Shown: positions 18,030 to 26,386 of the stretch, piece after piece | How positions within the stretch are numbered: the stretch's first letter is position 1 | Layout of the letters: each line of letters opens with the position of its first letter | NCBI GenBank assembly: GCA_009377575.1 | Contig: WHTU01000010.1 | Coordinates: forward strand, 17,422-81,421 | Length of the DNA: 64,000 nt | Origin: Nitrososphaeraceae archaeon | GTDB lineage: Archaea > Thermoproteota > Nitrososphaeria > Nitrososphaerales > Nitrososphaeraceae | Direction of reading: 5' to 3' | Made by a program: the position numbers and the translations under genes | The notes under the pieces: generated by a model | Told to the model about the DNA's origin: nothing | Databases searched by the model: none | Seen by the model: the letters and a program-made list of their open reading frames with translations, nothing else

Positions 18030-18089
18030 GATGAAACACAAAGCCTCAGGTCTGAGCGATAGATCGATTTATCTTGTTGTCAAGGCGAA

Positions 18090-18206
18090 ATGATAGAAAT
18101 GAGAATGGTAATGGAAACGTCGCCGGTAATTTGTTTTCATGCCAATTCTAAACCGTATCGACAACTAAAAGCAAGTCTGAACGAAAAATTATACTATACA
18201 AATTAA
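18090..18206 (+). CDS. Small hypothetical protein (38 aa)
   Basis: ATG-to-TAA frame with four Met codons near the start, so the true start could be any of them; the body (CFHANSKPYRQLKASLNEKL) is basic. Nothing recognised. A chance frame is possible at this size. Confidence 0.3.
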   Translation: MIEMRMVMETSPVICFHANSKPYRQLKASLNEKLYYTN

Positions 18207-18360
18207 GGGAAAGCAAAGAATGATTATGGTTTAGAATCGACGATTTTTGAATTTAGAATTGCTTTTGGTGCTTTACTATCCAACTATTTTTCATGCAGGA
18301 TTCTCGAACTATTTTCTGTTGTGGTTTGAATTTGCGATCAGTTCTAATCAAAAGTAACCC

Positions 18361-19551
18361 TTAACTTTGGATTCCACATGAATTCGGCCCTGCTTCTAGG
18401 TCGTCTAATTGCAAGATATTGCAAAATAGCAGATCTTTGTTGAGCCTCAATATTCTGTTGTAATTCATGGGCTGAGGAGGTATGCTGGAAACAACGAAAC
18501 TAATGAATTCGTTCTCATCCATTCTAAATGCCTTTACAGAGGCTTTTATTTCTCCAACCGTTTTGAAAATTGGCTCTTTATGCTTCATACTTTTGCTGTA
18601 ATGTGAGGGCAATAGTATTGCATCATCAGGTAAAGCCGAGAGCTTCTTGTAGGTAAGAAAAAGGGTTCGAGAAAATTCATCAATCCTATCATGGAGATCA
18701 GGTCTACCGATCCCGTCAACAAAGAGTGTATCCCCGCTAAAAAGAAATATTTCCTTTTTGCTAGGTTTCCCCCCTTCTGACAAGGTTTCTAATCTAAAAG
18801 ACATACTCCCAGCCGTATGGCCGGGTGTGTGGATTACTTCGAAAGATAACCCTTTAGAGATTTCAATCCTCTTGCCATCATCAAGGAAGTTCAGGTCCAA
18901 TCCGTTAATCTTACTTGGCTCAGTTTCGTATTCTTCCAGAGAGCTAAGGTAGAGCTTTGCACCCGTTTCTTTAGCAATAGTCCTAGAAGCAGACAAGTGA
19001 TCTGCGTGTCGATGCGTCTCGATCAGAGCTTGGATTCTAAGGTCGTTATTTTTTGCAATCTCGAAAATTGAGGTAACCGAACTACATGGTGGATCGATGA
19101 CAACAGCATCATTAAAATACGAAATCAGGTAGGTCATGCAACCCTTTGAAATTCGTCTTATCTGCCAGATCTTCATGTTCCGATCTGATAAACATGGTAT
19201 CAATGCCACATCGTTTATTTTGTTCCAAGCAACCATGCCTCCTCTTATGCTCTTGACATCATACCCGAGTTGAGATAAATATTCTGCTGCCATCTTTGAT
19301 CTCATGCCGTGCGAGCAGACCGTGATCACCTCTTTGTCCTTGGGGATATTCCTAATCATTTCTTCAGACGACAACTTGTCCAAAGGTACGAGAGAGGGCT
19401 CTAGATGTTTATCGTAGCTAATCTTCCAGGTCTTGTACTCCTCAGGGGTCCGAACATCCAAAATGTATAAATTTTCACCAGAATCCATCTTGTCCTTCAA
19501 ATCGGAGGGCTCTATTTCAAGCGTACCGTAGTGAGTGCGCTTATCTGTCAA
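18361..19551 (-). CDS. Rhodanese / metallo-beta-lactamase fusion (persulfide dioxygenase-like)
   Basis: 396 residues in two domains. Rhodanese ~10-112 with active-site loop VCSHGMRS (Cys79). Metallo-beta-lactamase ~125-345 with THRHADHL (H180, H182, D184, H185), HTPGHTAGSMSF, FSGDTLFVDGIGRPDL and PSHYSKS, the pattern of ETHE1-type persulfide dioxygenases and glyoxalase-II relatives. Known bacterial fusions usually put rhodanese at the C-terminus; here it leads. Likely acts on glutathione-free persulfides or thiosulfate (inference). ATG 19551. Confidence 0.88.
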   Translation of the reverse strand: MTDKRTHYGTLEIEPSDLKDKMDSGENLYILDVRTPEEYKTWKISYDKHLEPSLVPLDKLSSEEMIRNIPKDKEVITVCSHGMRSKMAAEYLSQLGYDVKSIRGGMVAWNKINDVALIPCLSDRNMKIWQIRRISKGCMTYLISYFNDAVVIDPPCSSVTSIFEIAKNNDLRIQALIETHRHADHLSASRTIAKETGAKLYLSSLEEYETEPSKINGLDLNFLDDGKRIEISKGLSFEVIHTPGHTAGSMSFRLETLSEGGKPSKKEIFLFSGDTLFVDGIGRPDLHDRIDEFSRTLFLTYKKLSALPDDAILLPSHYSKSMKHKEPIFKTVGEIKASVKAFRMDENEFISFVVSSIPPQPMNYNRILRLNKDLLFCNILQLDDLEAGPNSCGIQS

Positions 19552-19893
19552 TCCTGAGGCTCAATCATACTATCCGCCTTGCGTATAATAAAATGGTTTG
19601 TGTGAATGATATGCGTCTAATAGAATGGTAGCTTTATGTTCATAACCATTTATTATTGTGTAGAGGGAGGGAGGAACAGTAGAAACGTTAGTAATACTCT
19701 AAGAGCTCCGGTGAAGAATGATGGAAGTAGTCCAAGCTAAGGGAGCTACGTCTAATGACGTCTCGTGACGACCTATTGGATGCATGAGAGTGTCAATGCA
19801 ATATTGACATAAGCTTCTTGGAATATTGATGGTAACTGTGATGGTAATGCCTTTAGAGCTACTTTATATACTACCATATGCAATATACCAATT
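19552..19893. other. Intergenic region with promoter for the 19894 gene
   Basis: About 340 bases between divergent genes. ACTTTATATACTACC at ~19861-19875 is a good TATA-type box ~25-30 bases before the ATG at 19894. A short set of overlapping ACGTC/GACGT words at ~19750-19775 is seen; no gene is convincing. Confidence 0.45.
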
Positions 19894-20088
19894 ATGGGGA
19901 CGAATACGAATTATTCCCTAAGGTTGGTGGCTGTAGCTGTATTCGCAGTATTGGCCTTCGCTGTGGCAGGACTTGCTTCATGGACTTTTTTGAGTGAATC
20001 GTCAGTGACAGCACAGAATGATACTGTAGTTAACGAAACCATGCTATATACAAACCAGACTGAAATGGCTCCCGAGACCAAACGCTGA
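19894..20088 (+). CDS. Small exported/anchored protein (64 aa)
   Basis: Signal-anchor segment at residues ~10-30 (LVAVAVFAVLAFAVAGLASW) followed by a short polar tail containing three N-x-T sites (NDT, NET, NQT). Probably displayed outside the membrane. ATG 19894 with a TATA box in range. No family recognised. Confidence 0.6.
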   Translation: MGTNTNYSLRLVAVAVFAVLAFAVAGLASWTFLSESSVTAQNDTVVNETMLYTNQTEMAPETKR

Positions 20089-20102
20089 TCTAGCTCAACC
20101 AC

Positions 20103-20758
20103 AAAGGATAGGGATAAAACGTAACAGAATGCAGTAGTTACCGTTTTGATATTTGAGATTATAGATTATGGCTAAAATTGCAATTTCATAGGGTAACGTC
20201 ATTTTAAGCAGGATAGTAGTAATCTAGAAGCCTATCTTCCTAATTAATCGGTGACTAGTCTGGTTCTATATCATCATGGTATTAACGTGCATTCCTTTTG
20301 GATGCACTGCATAGTTGTAGGCTTTACAAGTCTCAAAAATTATCTCATTTGCTGTTGCTCTTCACTTTATGGTGTCTTGTGCAATATCATGAGGTCAGGA
20401 ACTGATGTGATGATGAATTTTGTTATTTCATTGCTGACCATAAGATCAGTGTCCCGGTCCATCGCAAGTCTAATGGTCTCGCCATGGATTTGCTGATAGA
20501 ATAGATTCTTTCCCCGTCAATGAACTAGAACCATTATCTCCTTATAGCTTACCCGTGGAATCCTGTGTGCATCTCTTCATCATTTCTGCGCTGTAGAAAC
20601 TTACGGAGTTGCCTGATATTATCCGATCTCAGATGCATTCTAAATTGCAATCTGTAAGCTTGGCAAAGTGGTTGTCTTATGCCCTGCTAATCCGTACTCC
20701 GTTGATCGGTTCTCTAGCAAAACTGTCATATGGTGTCTGCTTACTTATTCTTTAACTA
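20103..20758. other. Gene-poor interval with a possible minus-strand remnant
   Basis: ~650 bases without a convincing gene. On the minus strand around 20367-20516 two frames read like one broken protein (FIDGERIYSISK, then IHGETIRLAMDRDTDLM... to TAA at 20367), and another short frame (MHLRSDNIRQLRKFLQRR) lies at ~20550-20640. Too fragmentary to name. The plus-strand 81-codon frame at 20251 has no features. Confidence 0.3.
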
Positions 20759-21043
20759 TTGCCTCAGCGTGATCGTCATAACATAATTAAAGACATCCTT
20801 GAGATAGTCTATAATACCCAGCCGCTTTTTCGAACCAGACGAAGTCAAACCAGCATTGGGCATGAAGCTAATCTGACACATCCGCAGACAGTGAAGTATC
20901 TCGAAGCTTTAGTTAATGTTGGACAGCTCATTTTAACTGATTTCAAACCCTTTCCATATTACGAAATGACCAAGAAAGGGCGGAGAAGTTTGCAGTTGTT
21001 CAGCGAGTTAGATGACGATCTACGGCCCGTCGTTCCTAAGTAG
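20759..21043 (+). CDS. Small winged-helix regulator
   Basis: 94 residues: helices IIKDILEIVYNTQ and SQTSIGHEANLTHPQTVKYLEALVNVG, wing ILTDFKPFPYYEMTKKGRRSL. The TVKYLEALV...YYEMTKKG pattern matches archaeal winged-helix proteins related to ArnR/DUF4364-type regulators. Starts at TTG 20759. Downstream genes are redox proteins; any regulatory link is speculative. Confidence 0.72.
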   Translation: MPQRDRHNIIKDILEIVYNTQPLFRTRRSQTSIGHEANLTHPQTVKYLEALVNVGQLILTDFKPFPYYEMTKKGRRSLQLFSELDDDLRPVVPK

Positions 21044-21053
21044 GAATTTATTA

Positions 21054-21266
21054 ATGTATAGCAGGAAAACATCCTGGTTCGTGACTGTTTGCCATGCTCA
21101 TGAATTTTTCTGCGAAGTCGCAAAGCACAGGGCCAAATTCTACAATTGCGATGCACGTATGGGGAGGCGAGGCCTGCCTTCTTTCATTCGCAATTTGCTG
21201 GCAGACGATTCTCAAAACCCCCTTAGTGTATGCTGGATAATTGGTTTATATTCACCAAACACATAA
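21054..21266 (+). CDS. Possible small Cys/His-containing protein (70 aa)
   Basis: ATG-to-TAA frame just before thioredoxin, with scattered Cys and His (VTVCHAHEFFCEVAKH, FYNCDARMG). The order is not a clear zinc motif and codon use is not distinctive. It may be real or a chance frame in an otherwise empty 235-base gap. Confidence 0.22.
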   Translation: MYSRKTSWFVTVCHAHEFFCEVAKHRAKFYNCDARMGRRGLPSFIRNLLADDSQNPLSVCWIIGLYSPNT

Positions 21267-21278
21267 TCTCTATTTCAA

Positions 21279-21602
<324 letters not shown>

Positions 21603-21674
21603 GGAAGTGGACTCGTCGGCAGCCGATCATGGGAGCTCGCTGAATTTTTTTACCACTATGATTGTTCTCCAATT

Positions 21675-21743
21675 TAAGGTGACATTAGACAACGCCTAAA
21701 TTTAGGCTAGATCACCTTATGCGAGACATTATACCTTTTTTTT
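21675..21743 (+). terminator. Compound hairpin plus T-run after thioredoxin
   Basis: Outer arms TAAGGTGA (21675-21682) and TCACCTTA (21712-21719) pair perfectly and enclose a perfect palindrome GCCTAAATTTAGGC (21694-21707). A run of eight T follows at 21736-21743. It sits between trxA and the secreted-protein gene at 21803. It could end trxA transcription or be an operator/leader structure for the next gene. Confidence 0.55.
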
Positions 21744-21802
21744 AGATTGGCGAATTCTACAATCAAAATATTTAAGTAGGATTTCTCTTCAATTTAGAAA
21801 TA

Positions 21803-22141
21803 ATGAACAAAAAAGCTACCATTGTAGGGACACTGTCGACTCTATTCACATTATCGGCAATCTTGTTGAACACCCCGTATTTGAATCCAGCCTTTGCTCA
21901 AGTAGGTCCACCTGGAGAAGCTGGGGTTACAGATGAGTCAGAACCGGATTTTTCGCCTTTAAATATGACAGGACCAGAGACAGCTACTGAATTTGAAGAG
22001 ATTGCCGGAAGTGATGCGGCTATATTGGCAAATGACACCGCCATAAACAATCCTAACAACACTATGCTTGATGCGACCGATGTAAACATACGAGAAGACT
22101 GCATGCAGATGCCTGGAAACACCTCAGAGTACTGTCCTTAG
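21803..22141 (+). CDS. Secreted low-complexity protein (112 aa)
   Basis: Signal peptide at residues 1-32 (KKATIVGTLSTLFTLSAILL ... NPAFA-Q), cleavage after AFA. The mature part is acidic and rich in Asn/Thr/Glu with a C-terminal pair of Cys (REDCMQMPGNTSEYCP) that could form a disulfide. Two to three N-x-T/S sites. Neighbouring DsbA-like protein could oxidise it. Family unknown. Confidence 0.65.
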   Translation: MNKKATIVGTLSTLFTLSAILLNTPYLNPAFAQVGPPGEAGVTDESEPDFSPLNMTGPETATEFEEIAGSDAAILANDTAINNPNNTMLDATDVNIREDCMQMPGNTSEYCP

Positions 22142-22390
22142 TCAGCGACTTTCGAATCTCTATTTTTTGTTTCATAGAACTCGTGGTAGTATTCTTCCCA
22201 CAATGCTTTTAGAATTGTGAGAACCCGCTTCTCATATTTTTAGCAAGTTACTCGACATCAGAAAGCATTTCCTTGGCCGGTATACTATTTTCAAAAAAGG
22301 CTTGCTTAGACAGTCTCTGCATTTGAAGGGCCACATCATGACTTTTAAGTGGCTTGAGTCGTAATGATGACTGAATAATTGGTGAAGGGC
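22138..22390 (-). pseudogene. Decayed gene with a stop codon and a frameshift
   Basis: Two minus-strand frames read as one protein: LRLKPLKSHDVALQMQRLSK... ending DVE, a TAA (22248-22250), LAK; then, one base out of frame, KYEKRVLTILKALWEEYYHE...KNRDSKVAD to TAA at 22138. Restoring both lesions gives a smooth helical, charged ~80-residue protein. The 5' end overlaps the dsbA start region and has no start codon. Family not recognised. Confidence 0.5.
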
Positions 22391-23137
22391 GGAAGAAAAC
22401 ACAAGACTGATAAAAGAAGAATGAATAAGAAAGCTCTGATAGTTGGAGTAGCGCTTGCCGTTATAATGGTAGGAGGTGCTGTAGCCGCTGTTCTTATGAG
22501 CTCTCCTTCTCCGGCTTTGAATAAAGACAATAATAACGAAGTCATTCAGCGAATAGTTGCCCCTATTTCTGAGAACGTCCCGGTACTCGCCGCAGACGGT
22601 GGGTCTTCTAATATAACGATGGTTGAATTCGGTGACTATCAATGTCAATATTGTGCTAGATTTCATAACGAAACAAAGAATCAAATTATGAACAATTTCG
22701 TAGATACTGGCCAAATTAGGTTCGTTTTCAAAGACTTCGTGATCAATGATCTTCCATCCGACCGTGCATCAACGTTGGCAGCCGAAGCATCGTATTGCGC
22801 TGCTGACCAAGGCAAATATTGGCAGTACCATGATGAACTGTACGATAATTCTCGCGGAGAAAACACAGGTTGGGTGACTGAGAATAGTTTGAAGCAGTTT
22901 GCGACGAGAATCGGAATTCAGAATCTTACAGAGTTTTCTGGATGCCTTGAGAACCACACTCATCAGGATTTAGTCGAAGCCAATACTCAGCTTGCTAACG
23001 GAATTGGCCTTAGATCGACTCCCTCTTTTGTCATAATTTCTAACGAGACGGTGCCAATAGCCATAGAAGGCGCCCAACCATTTCCTGTATTCAAACAAGC
23101 TATTGATGATGTCTTGGCTAACGTGTCGCGGACCTAA
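22379..23137 (+). CDS. DsbA-like thiol-disulfide oxidoreductase, membrane-anchored
   Basis: Extracytoplasmic thioredoxin-fold protein. N-terminal anchor ~18-40 (ALIVGVALAVIMVGGAVAAVL), then a DsbA/Thioredoxin_4 domain: active site FGDYQCQYCARFH with Cys89-x2-Cys92, helical insert with DQGKYWQYHDELY, and cis-Pro loop GLRSTPSFVI. Start is TTG 22379 or, more likely, ATG 22421 (MNKKALIVGVAL). Such proteins form or reshuffle disulfides in secreted proteins and are abundant in Nitrososphaeria. Confidence 0.9.
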   Translation: MVKGGRKHKTDKRRMNKKALIVGVALAVIMVGGAVAAVLMSSPSPALNKDNNNEVIQRIVAPISENVPVLAADGGSSNITMVEFGDYQCQYCARFHNETKNQIMNNFVDTGQIRFVFKDFVINDLPSDRASTLAAEASYCAADQGKYWQYHDELYDNSRGENTGWVTENSLKQFATRIGIQNLTEFSGCLENHTHQDLVEANTQLANGIGLRSTPSFVIISNETVPIAIEGAQPFPVFKQAIDDVLANVSRT

Positions 23138-23418
23138 ACTGTAGCTCTATGGCGTCTGGTAAAATATTGGCAAACGTGTTTTGGTATACTTGAGGCCTGA
23201 GAATGTATTGTCGTCCTTACTTAACACGGCACACCTTTCAAGGAGAGTCGTCCGGAATAATAAAGAAATAACTTAATAACATCAATATAAGAAAGCAGCA
23301 AAAAGAAGGCATATGACTATTCGCATAGTACTGCATTCAGTCAATTAATTTGGTCTTTTACTGTTAGAAACGGTCTACAATTGGGCTTTACCAAAGCATA
23401 GCCGCTCAGATTTGTCCT

Positions 23419-23649
23419 TTATCGCCTATCGGAGCGCCTGCCACTAGGCTTACGTGAATTGTACGAATTTCGTGTTCCTCTGTCATATGTAAAATATTTA
23501 AAGGCGAAGAATGAGGCCATGGCATAATTAGCTATTGCTAAAGCGAAGAAAATGAAAGACGATAGATATGCAGACTCTACTAAGCCGAAGGTACCTACTG
23601 CTGCAGCCAATCCCATGAAAATAATGAGTTGATTCTTGTATACTACCAA
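23419..23649 (-). CDS. Small two-helix membrane protein (76 aa)
   Basis: Hydrophobic segments ~7-26 (QLIIFMGLAAAVGTFGLVES) and ~28-50 (YLSSFIFFALAIANYAMASF), followed by an Arg/Ser-rich cytoplasmic tail (NSYNSRKPSGRRSDRR). No catalytic residues. Family not recognised. Confidence 0.6.
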   Translation of the reverse strand: MVVYKNQLIIFMGLAAAVGTFGLVESAYLSSFIFFALAIANYAMASFFAFKYFTYDRGTRNSYNSRKPSGRRSDRR

Positions 23650-23790
23650 ATGCCAGATCCTGTAGTCTGAGCAGTGGCCTGTTAGATATGAATTTTGTTC
23701 CTGGAACTTATTTGGATCTGAAGAATAAGTAAAGATTGTAGAACAACTTTTCTTACCACTACTTAGTAACCCCTGAGTGGATAGTTAACA

Positions 23791-23904
23791 TTAAAAATAT
23801 TGGTCAGAAAGAAGATGTATTCCGGACGCCAAAGTATAAATTCCTCTCGCAAGCTTCTGACCATTATCTATTGAAAGCGCATCCTTAATTTGCTCAATAT
23901 ACAT
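23791..23904 (-). CDS. Small hypothetical protein (37 aa)
   Basis: ATG-to-TAA frame (MYIEQIKDALSIDNGQKLAR then GIYTLASGIHLLSDQYF) that reads as two amphipathic helices. ATTAAATATA ~26 bases upstream of the ATG is a good TATA-type box for a leaderless mRNA. The promoter raises confidence; no family recognised. Confidence 0.45.
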   Translation of the reverse strand: MYIEQIKDALSIDNGQKLARGIYTLASGIHLLSDQYF

Positions 23905-24275
23905 ATGACCTAACACGGTAAAACACGCCTATATTTAATTACGCTTCCACTAACAAAGGTCAAGTTACCCGTCTTGTTATTAGACAATCTAGTAGCGAAC
24001 CACAGACCTGAATCTGGGAAATACAGAAATATCTTGCCTTCTTTAACTTTAATAAGTCATTTCTTATTTAAAATATGGCGTAGGGATAATTTGAGAAATG
24101 TAGATAGGTGCCTCGTTCCCAAAAATGTGAAAGCACCCCCCTTATATTCAAACATAACTAGATTAGTGTCAAATTATTATGAGCCATGTGCCTGAAGGGT
24201 ACTCAAGTAGCATACATATATTGAAAAGCTATATCAATTCATCATTAATCCACTAATACGGAAAACTCACTTCTA
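23905..24275. other. Intergenic region
   Basis: 370 AT-rich bases holding the promoter of the 24276 gene (TACATATATTGAAAAGC at ~24211). A TTG-started 73-codon plus-strand frame at 23974 has no recognisable features and was not called. Confidence 0.4.
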
Positions 24276-25271
24276 TTGAATATGGAATCTGCAACAACCC
24301 TCACCTATGTTTTTGCAACCTTTGTGCTAATCGTCATGTCAATTACCACAGCCACTGATGGACCCATGGTTCAGTTCCCTCTATCCAATCAAGCTAGAGC
24401 AGCATCAGACAATGAACTTGAGCTGAATTGTGAAGGTAATGAAGACATGTGCCTGGTAGAGGCTTGCCTTGGTAGTGAGTGCTCTGCTTTAGGAAAAGAA
24501 ACAGGATTTTCAGAAATGCTGACCGAAGAGATATTAAGCAAGGTTCCAATGAAACCCGTTAGTAGGGATAGCTGTCAGACAACTGATGAAAAAGAAGAAA
24601 TTAATAATTTCAAATTCCGTGCAACAAAAGAAGGATCAGATGAATTAAACTCAAATAACGCTGATTTCGGGATGCCAAGTCAGATCCCTGTTGCCCGGTG
24701 GGACCATTCTGGTTCAGATATTTTAATAGGCATGGACCTCGGAATGATCAAGAAAATTTGCAACATCAACTTACTTTTCGATGATGATGCAGAGATCGAA
24801 GAAGGTTTTTCCGTGACTGTTTCAAATGGCAGCAAGAGTCTTCATAAAGTTGTTGATGAATTTACAACTGGAACATCGCCTGAATCTTGGTCAAGTCATG
24901 ATCTCGACAGCTTGGTCGGAAGATTCGTCCATATTACCATACCAGGTGTTTCAGAGTTTTATGTTGATGATGACGATGATGATGATCCAATTGTCTCAGA
25001 AATTATAGTAAAAGCTCTTCCAATGACCCAAACTTCTAGAAATTCGAGTGCTCAGAGTAATTCTACAGACACCCTAACCAGACAGATGCCTAACAATACC
25101 ATTTCTCAGCCAGAAGAATTGTCACCGTTGGAGTTCTTGGACGCAGGTTCTGATCTATTAGATACTCCAATACTTGGAACCGAGCCTTATAGAACAAATC
25201 AAAGTTCTTTAACAGACATGTCTTCAACACCAACCTCAAATATATACACAGGAGACATCTTCCTGCCATAG
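24276..25271 (+). CDS. Secreted discoidin-like (F5/8 type C) domain protein
   Basis: 331 residues. A signal sequence runs to about residue 44 (QARAA-S). A Cys-rich segment follows (ELNCEGNEDMCLVEACLGSE). Residues ~115-250 look like a discoidin-type jelly roll (ARWDHSGSDILIGMDLG, then the ICNINLLFDD strand and SVTVSNGSKSL), ending in an Asp-rich loop of eight acidic residues (VDDDDDDDPIVSEIIV). A Ser/Thr/Pro-rich tail with N-x-S/T sites completes it. Probably a surface glycoprotein that binds sugars or calcium. ATG at 24276 or 24282. Confidence 0.7.
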   Translation: MNMESATTLTYVFATFVLIVMSITTATDGPMVQFPLSNQARAASDNELELNCEGNEDMCLVEACLGSECSALGKETGFSEMLTEEILSKVPMKPVSRDSCQTTDEKEEINNFKFRATKEGSDELNSNNADFGMPSQIPVARWDHSGSDILIGMDLGMIKKICNINLLFDDDAEIEEGFSVTVSNGSKSLHKVVDEFTTGTSPESWSSHDLDSLVGRFVHITIPGVSEFYVDDDDDDDPIVSEIIVKALPMTQTSRNSSAQSNSTDTLTRQMPNNTISQPEELSPLEFLDAGSDLLDTPILGTEPYRTNQSSLTDMSSTPTSNIYTGDIFLP

Positions 25272-25564
25272 CGTTTTTTCTTCCACTATACATTCATGGG
25301 TCGAGGTTGGAACCAATTGCAATGTGGGCTTTAACATAGTAACAGTGCTGTGAATATTGGTCTGAAATTGCTCATAGTTCGAAGCCCCCTTTATCAAGAT
25401 GTAAACCTACAAAATATTTCACCTAGTAGAACGATACGTTACCCTGTCTATGAGCTATTTAGGATATATTGTTCATCCAAGCCAATAACTCAAGCTACTA
25501 TACATCTGTACTGAGCACACATCAGCCATATTTGCATTGAATGATATGTGTCAATCTCCTGCGC

Positions 25565-26044
25565 CTACCCTATTTCTAAGATCGGTGTATCTGCGTTCTG
25601 GCAATCAGAAGATCCACTAAAAGTTTGCTCAGCACTTACAGGATCATTGGATCTAAATTGAACTGTAATAGTTACCTCATGGCCGCAGGAACCACTTATT
25701 GTAACAGGGCCAAATAAAGGAGGAGAACATAACATAAACTTATTATCCTCATCTGGACTATCTCCTTGCATCTGGTACTCGGAGACCGAAAGATTGCCGG
25801 AATATATTGGTCCGCCGACAACCAACCCCGCATTCCCTGTACCAAAGCTATAGAGAGTCCAATTTCCAGCTATCGTATTGTTGGATGACAGCGCTGTAAA
25901 CGAAACATTCGTTTCGAAAGTTGAGCCATCAGAACATGTCACCTGTCCAGCTCCCCCTCCGTGAATGAGAACAGCACTTGCATACTCTTCTCCCATTTGA
26001 AATAAAGCTTGGTACGAGAGCAAGACGCGAGAAACTGAAATCAC
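25565..26044 (-). CDS. Secreted-type beta protein with odd N-terminus
   Basis: 159 residues from GTG 26044. The body (AVLIHGGGAGQVTCSDGSTF, ... SGNLSVSEYQMQG, ... GSCGHEVTITVQF) has paired Cys and the look of exported Nitrososphaeria proteins, whose mature part usually begins right after a signal peptide. Here the preceding ~24 residues (SVSRVLLSYQALFQMGEEYA) are not hydrophobic enough for a signal peptide, and the frame stays open upstream without a start. The export signal may have been lost. Confidence 0.6.
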   Translation of the reverse strand: MISVSRVLLSYQALFQMGEEYASAVLIHGGGAGQVTCSDGSTFETNVSFTALSSNNTIAGNWTLYSFGTGNAGLVVGGPIYSGNLSVSEYQMQGDSPDEDNKFMLCSPPLFGPVTISGSCGHEVTITVQFRSNDPVSAEQTFSGSSDCQNADTPILEIG

Positions 26045-26179
26045 ACCTAAGTAAACCCCCTGGGAATTTTTTGACGGATTTTTCAGCGGTGCTAGTACCT
26101 GATAGCTCGTTCTCCTTATATTTACATATATAAGTACATTTGCTGCTACCTAATTTTCAAACTCGATTCCATTCAGTGG

Positions 26180-26380
26180 ATGTCAAGGCAAGAAAAAGGA
26201 GAGGTCTACGTTCCTAAATAGGGGATTACAATTCTCAATGTCGTTAACATCGTTACCGTCCTCGACCTTTCAATTTGTGGAGCTTTGAATCCATCAATTA
26301 ACCGCTTTTCAGCCGTATTAGGAGTGCCTCATGCTGCCCTTGCAAGTGTTGTATCCGTAATCGATAACTCAGGACCATGA
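26180..26380 (+). pseudogene. Small gene interrupted by an in-frame TAG
   Basis: ATG 26180 opens MSRQEKGEVYVPK, then TAG (26219-26221), then the same frame continues GITILNVVNIVTVLDLSICG...ASVVSVIDNSGP to TGA at 26378. A TATA-like CATATATAAG at ~26126 lies 40-50 bases upstream. Reads like a decayed ~66-residue protein; no family recognised. Confidence 0.35.
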
Positions 26381-26386
26381 AATAGA

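Noticed and set aside
23974..24195. 73-codon TTG-started frame
   Set aside because: No motif, no promoter in range, composition not protein-like enough; left as intergenic.
25353..25523. GTG-started frame of 56 codons
   Set aside because: Open length is compatible with chance and no motif is visible.
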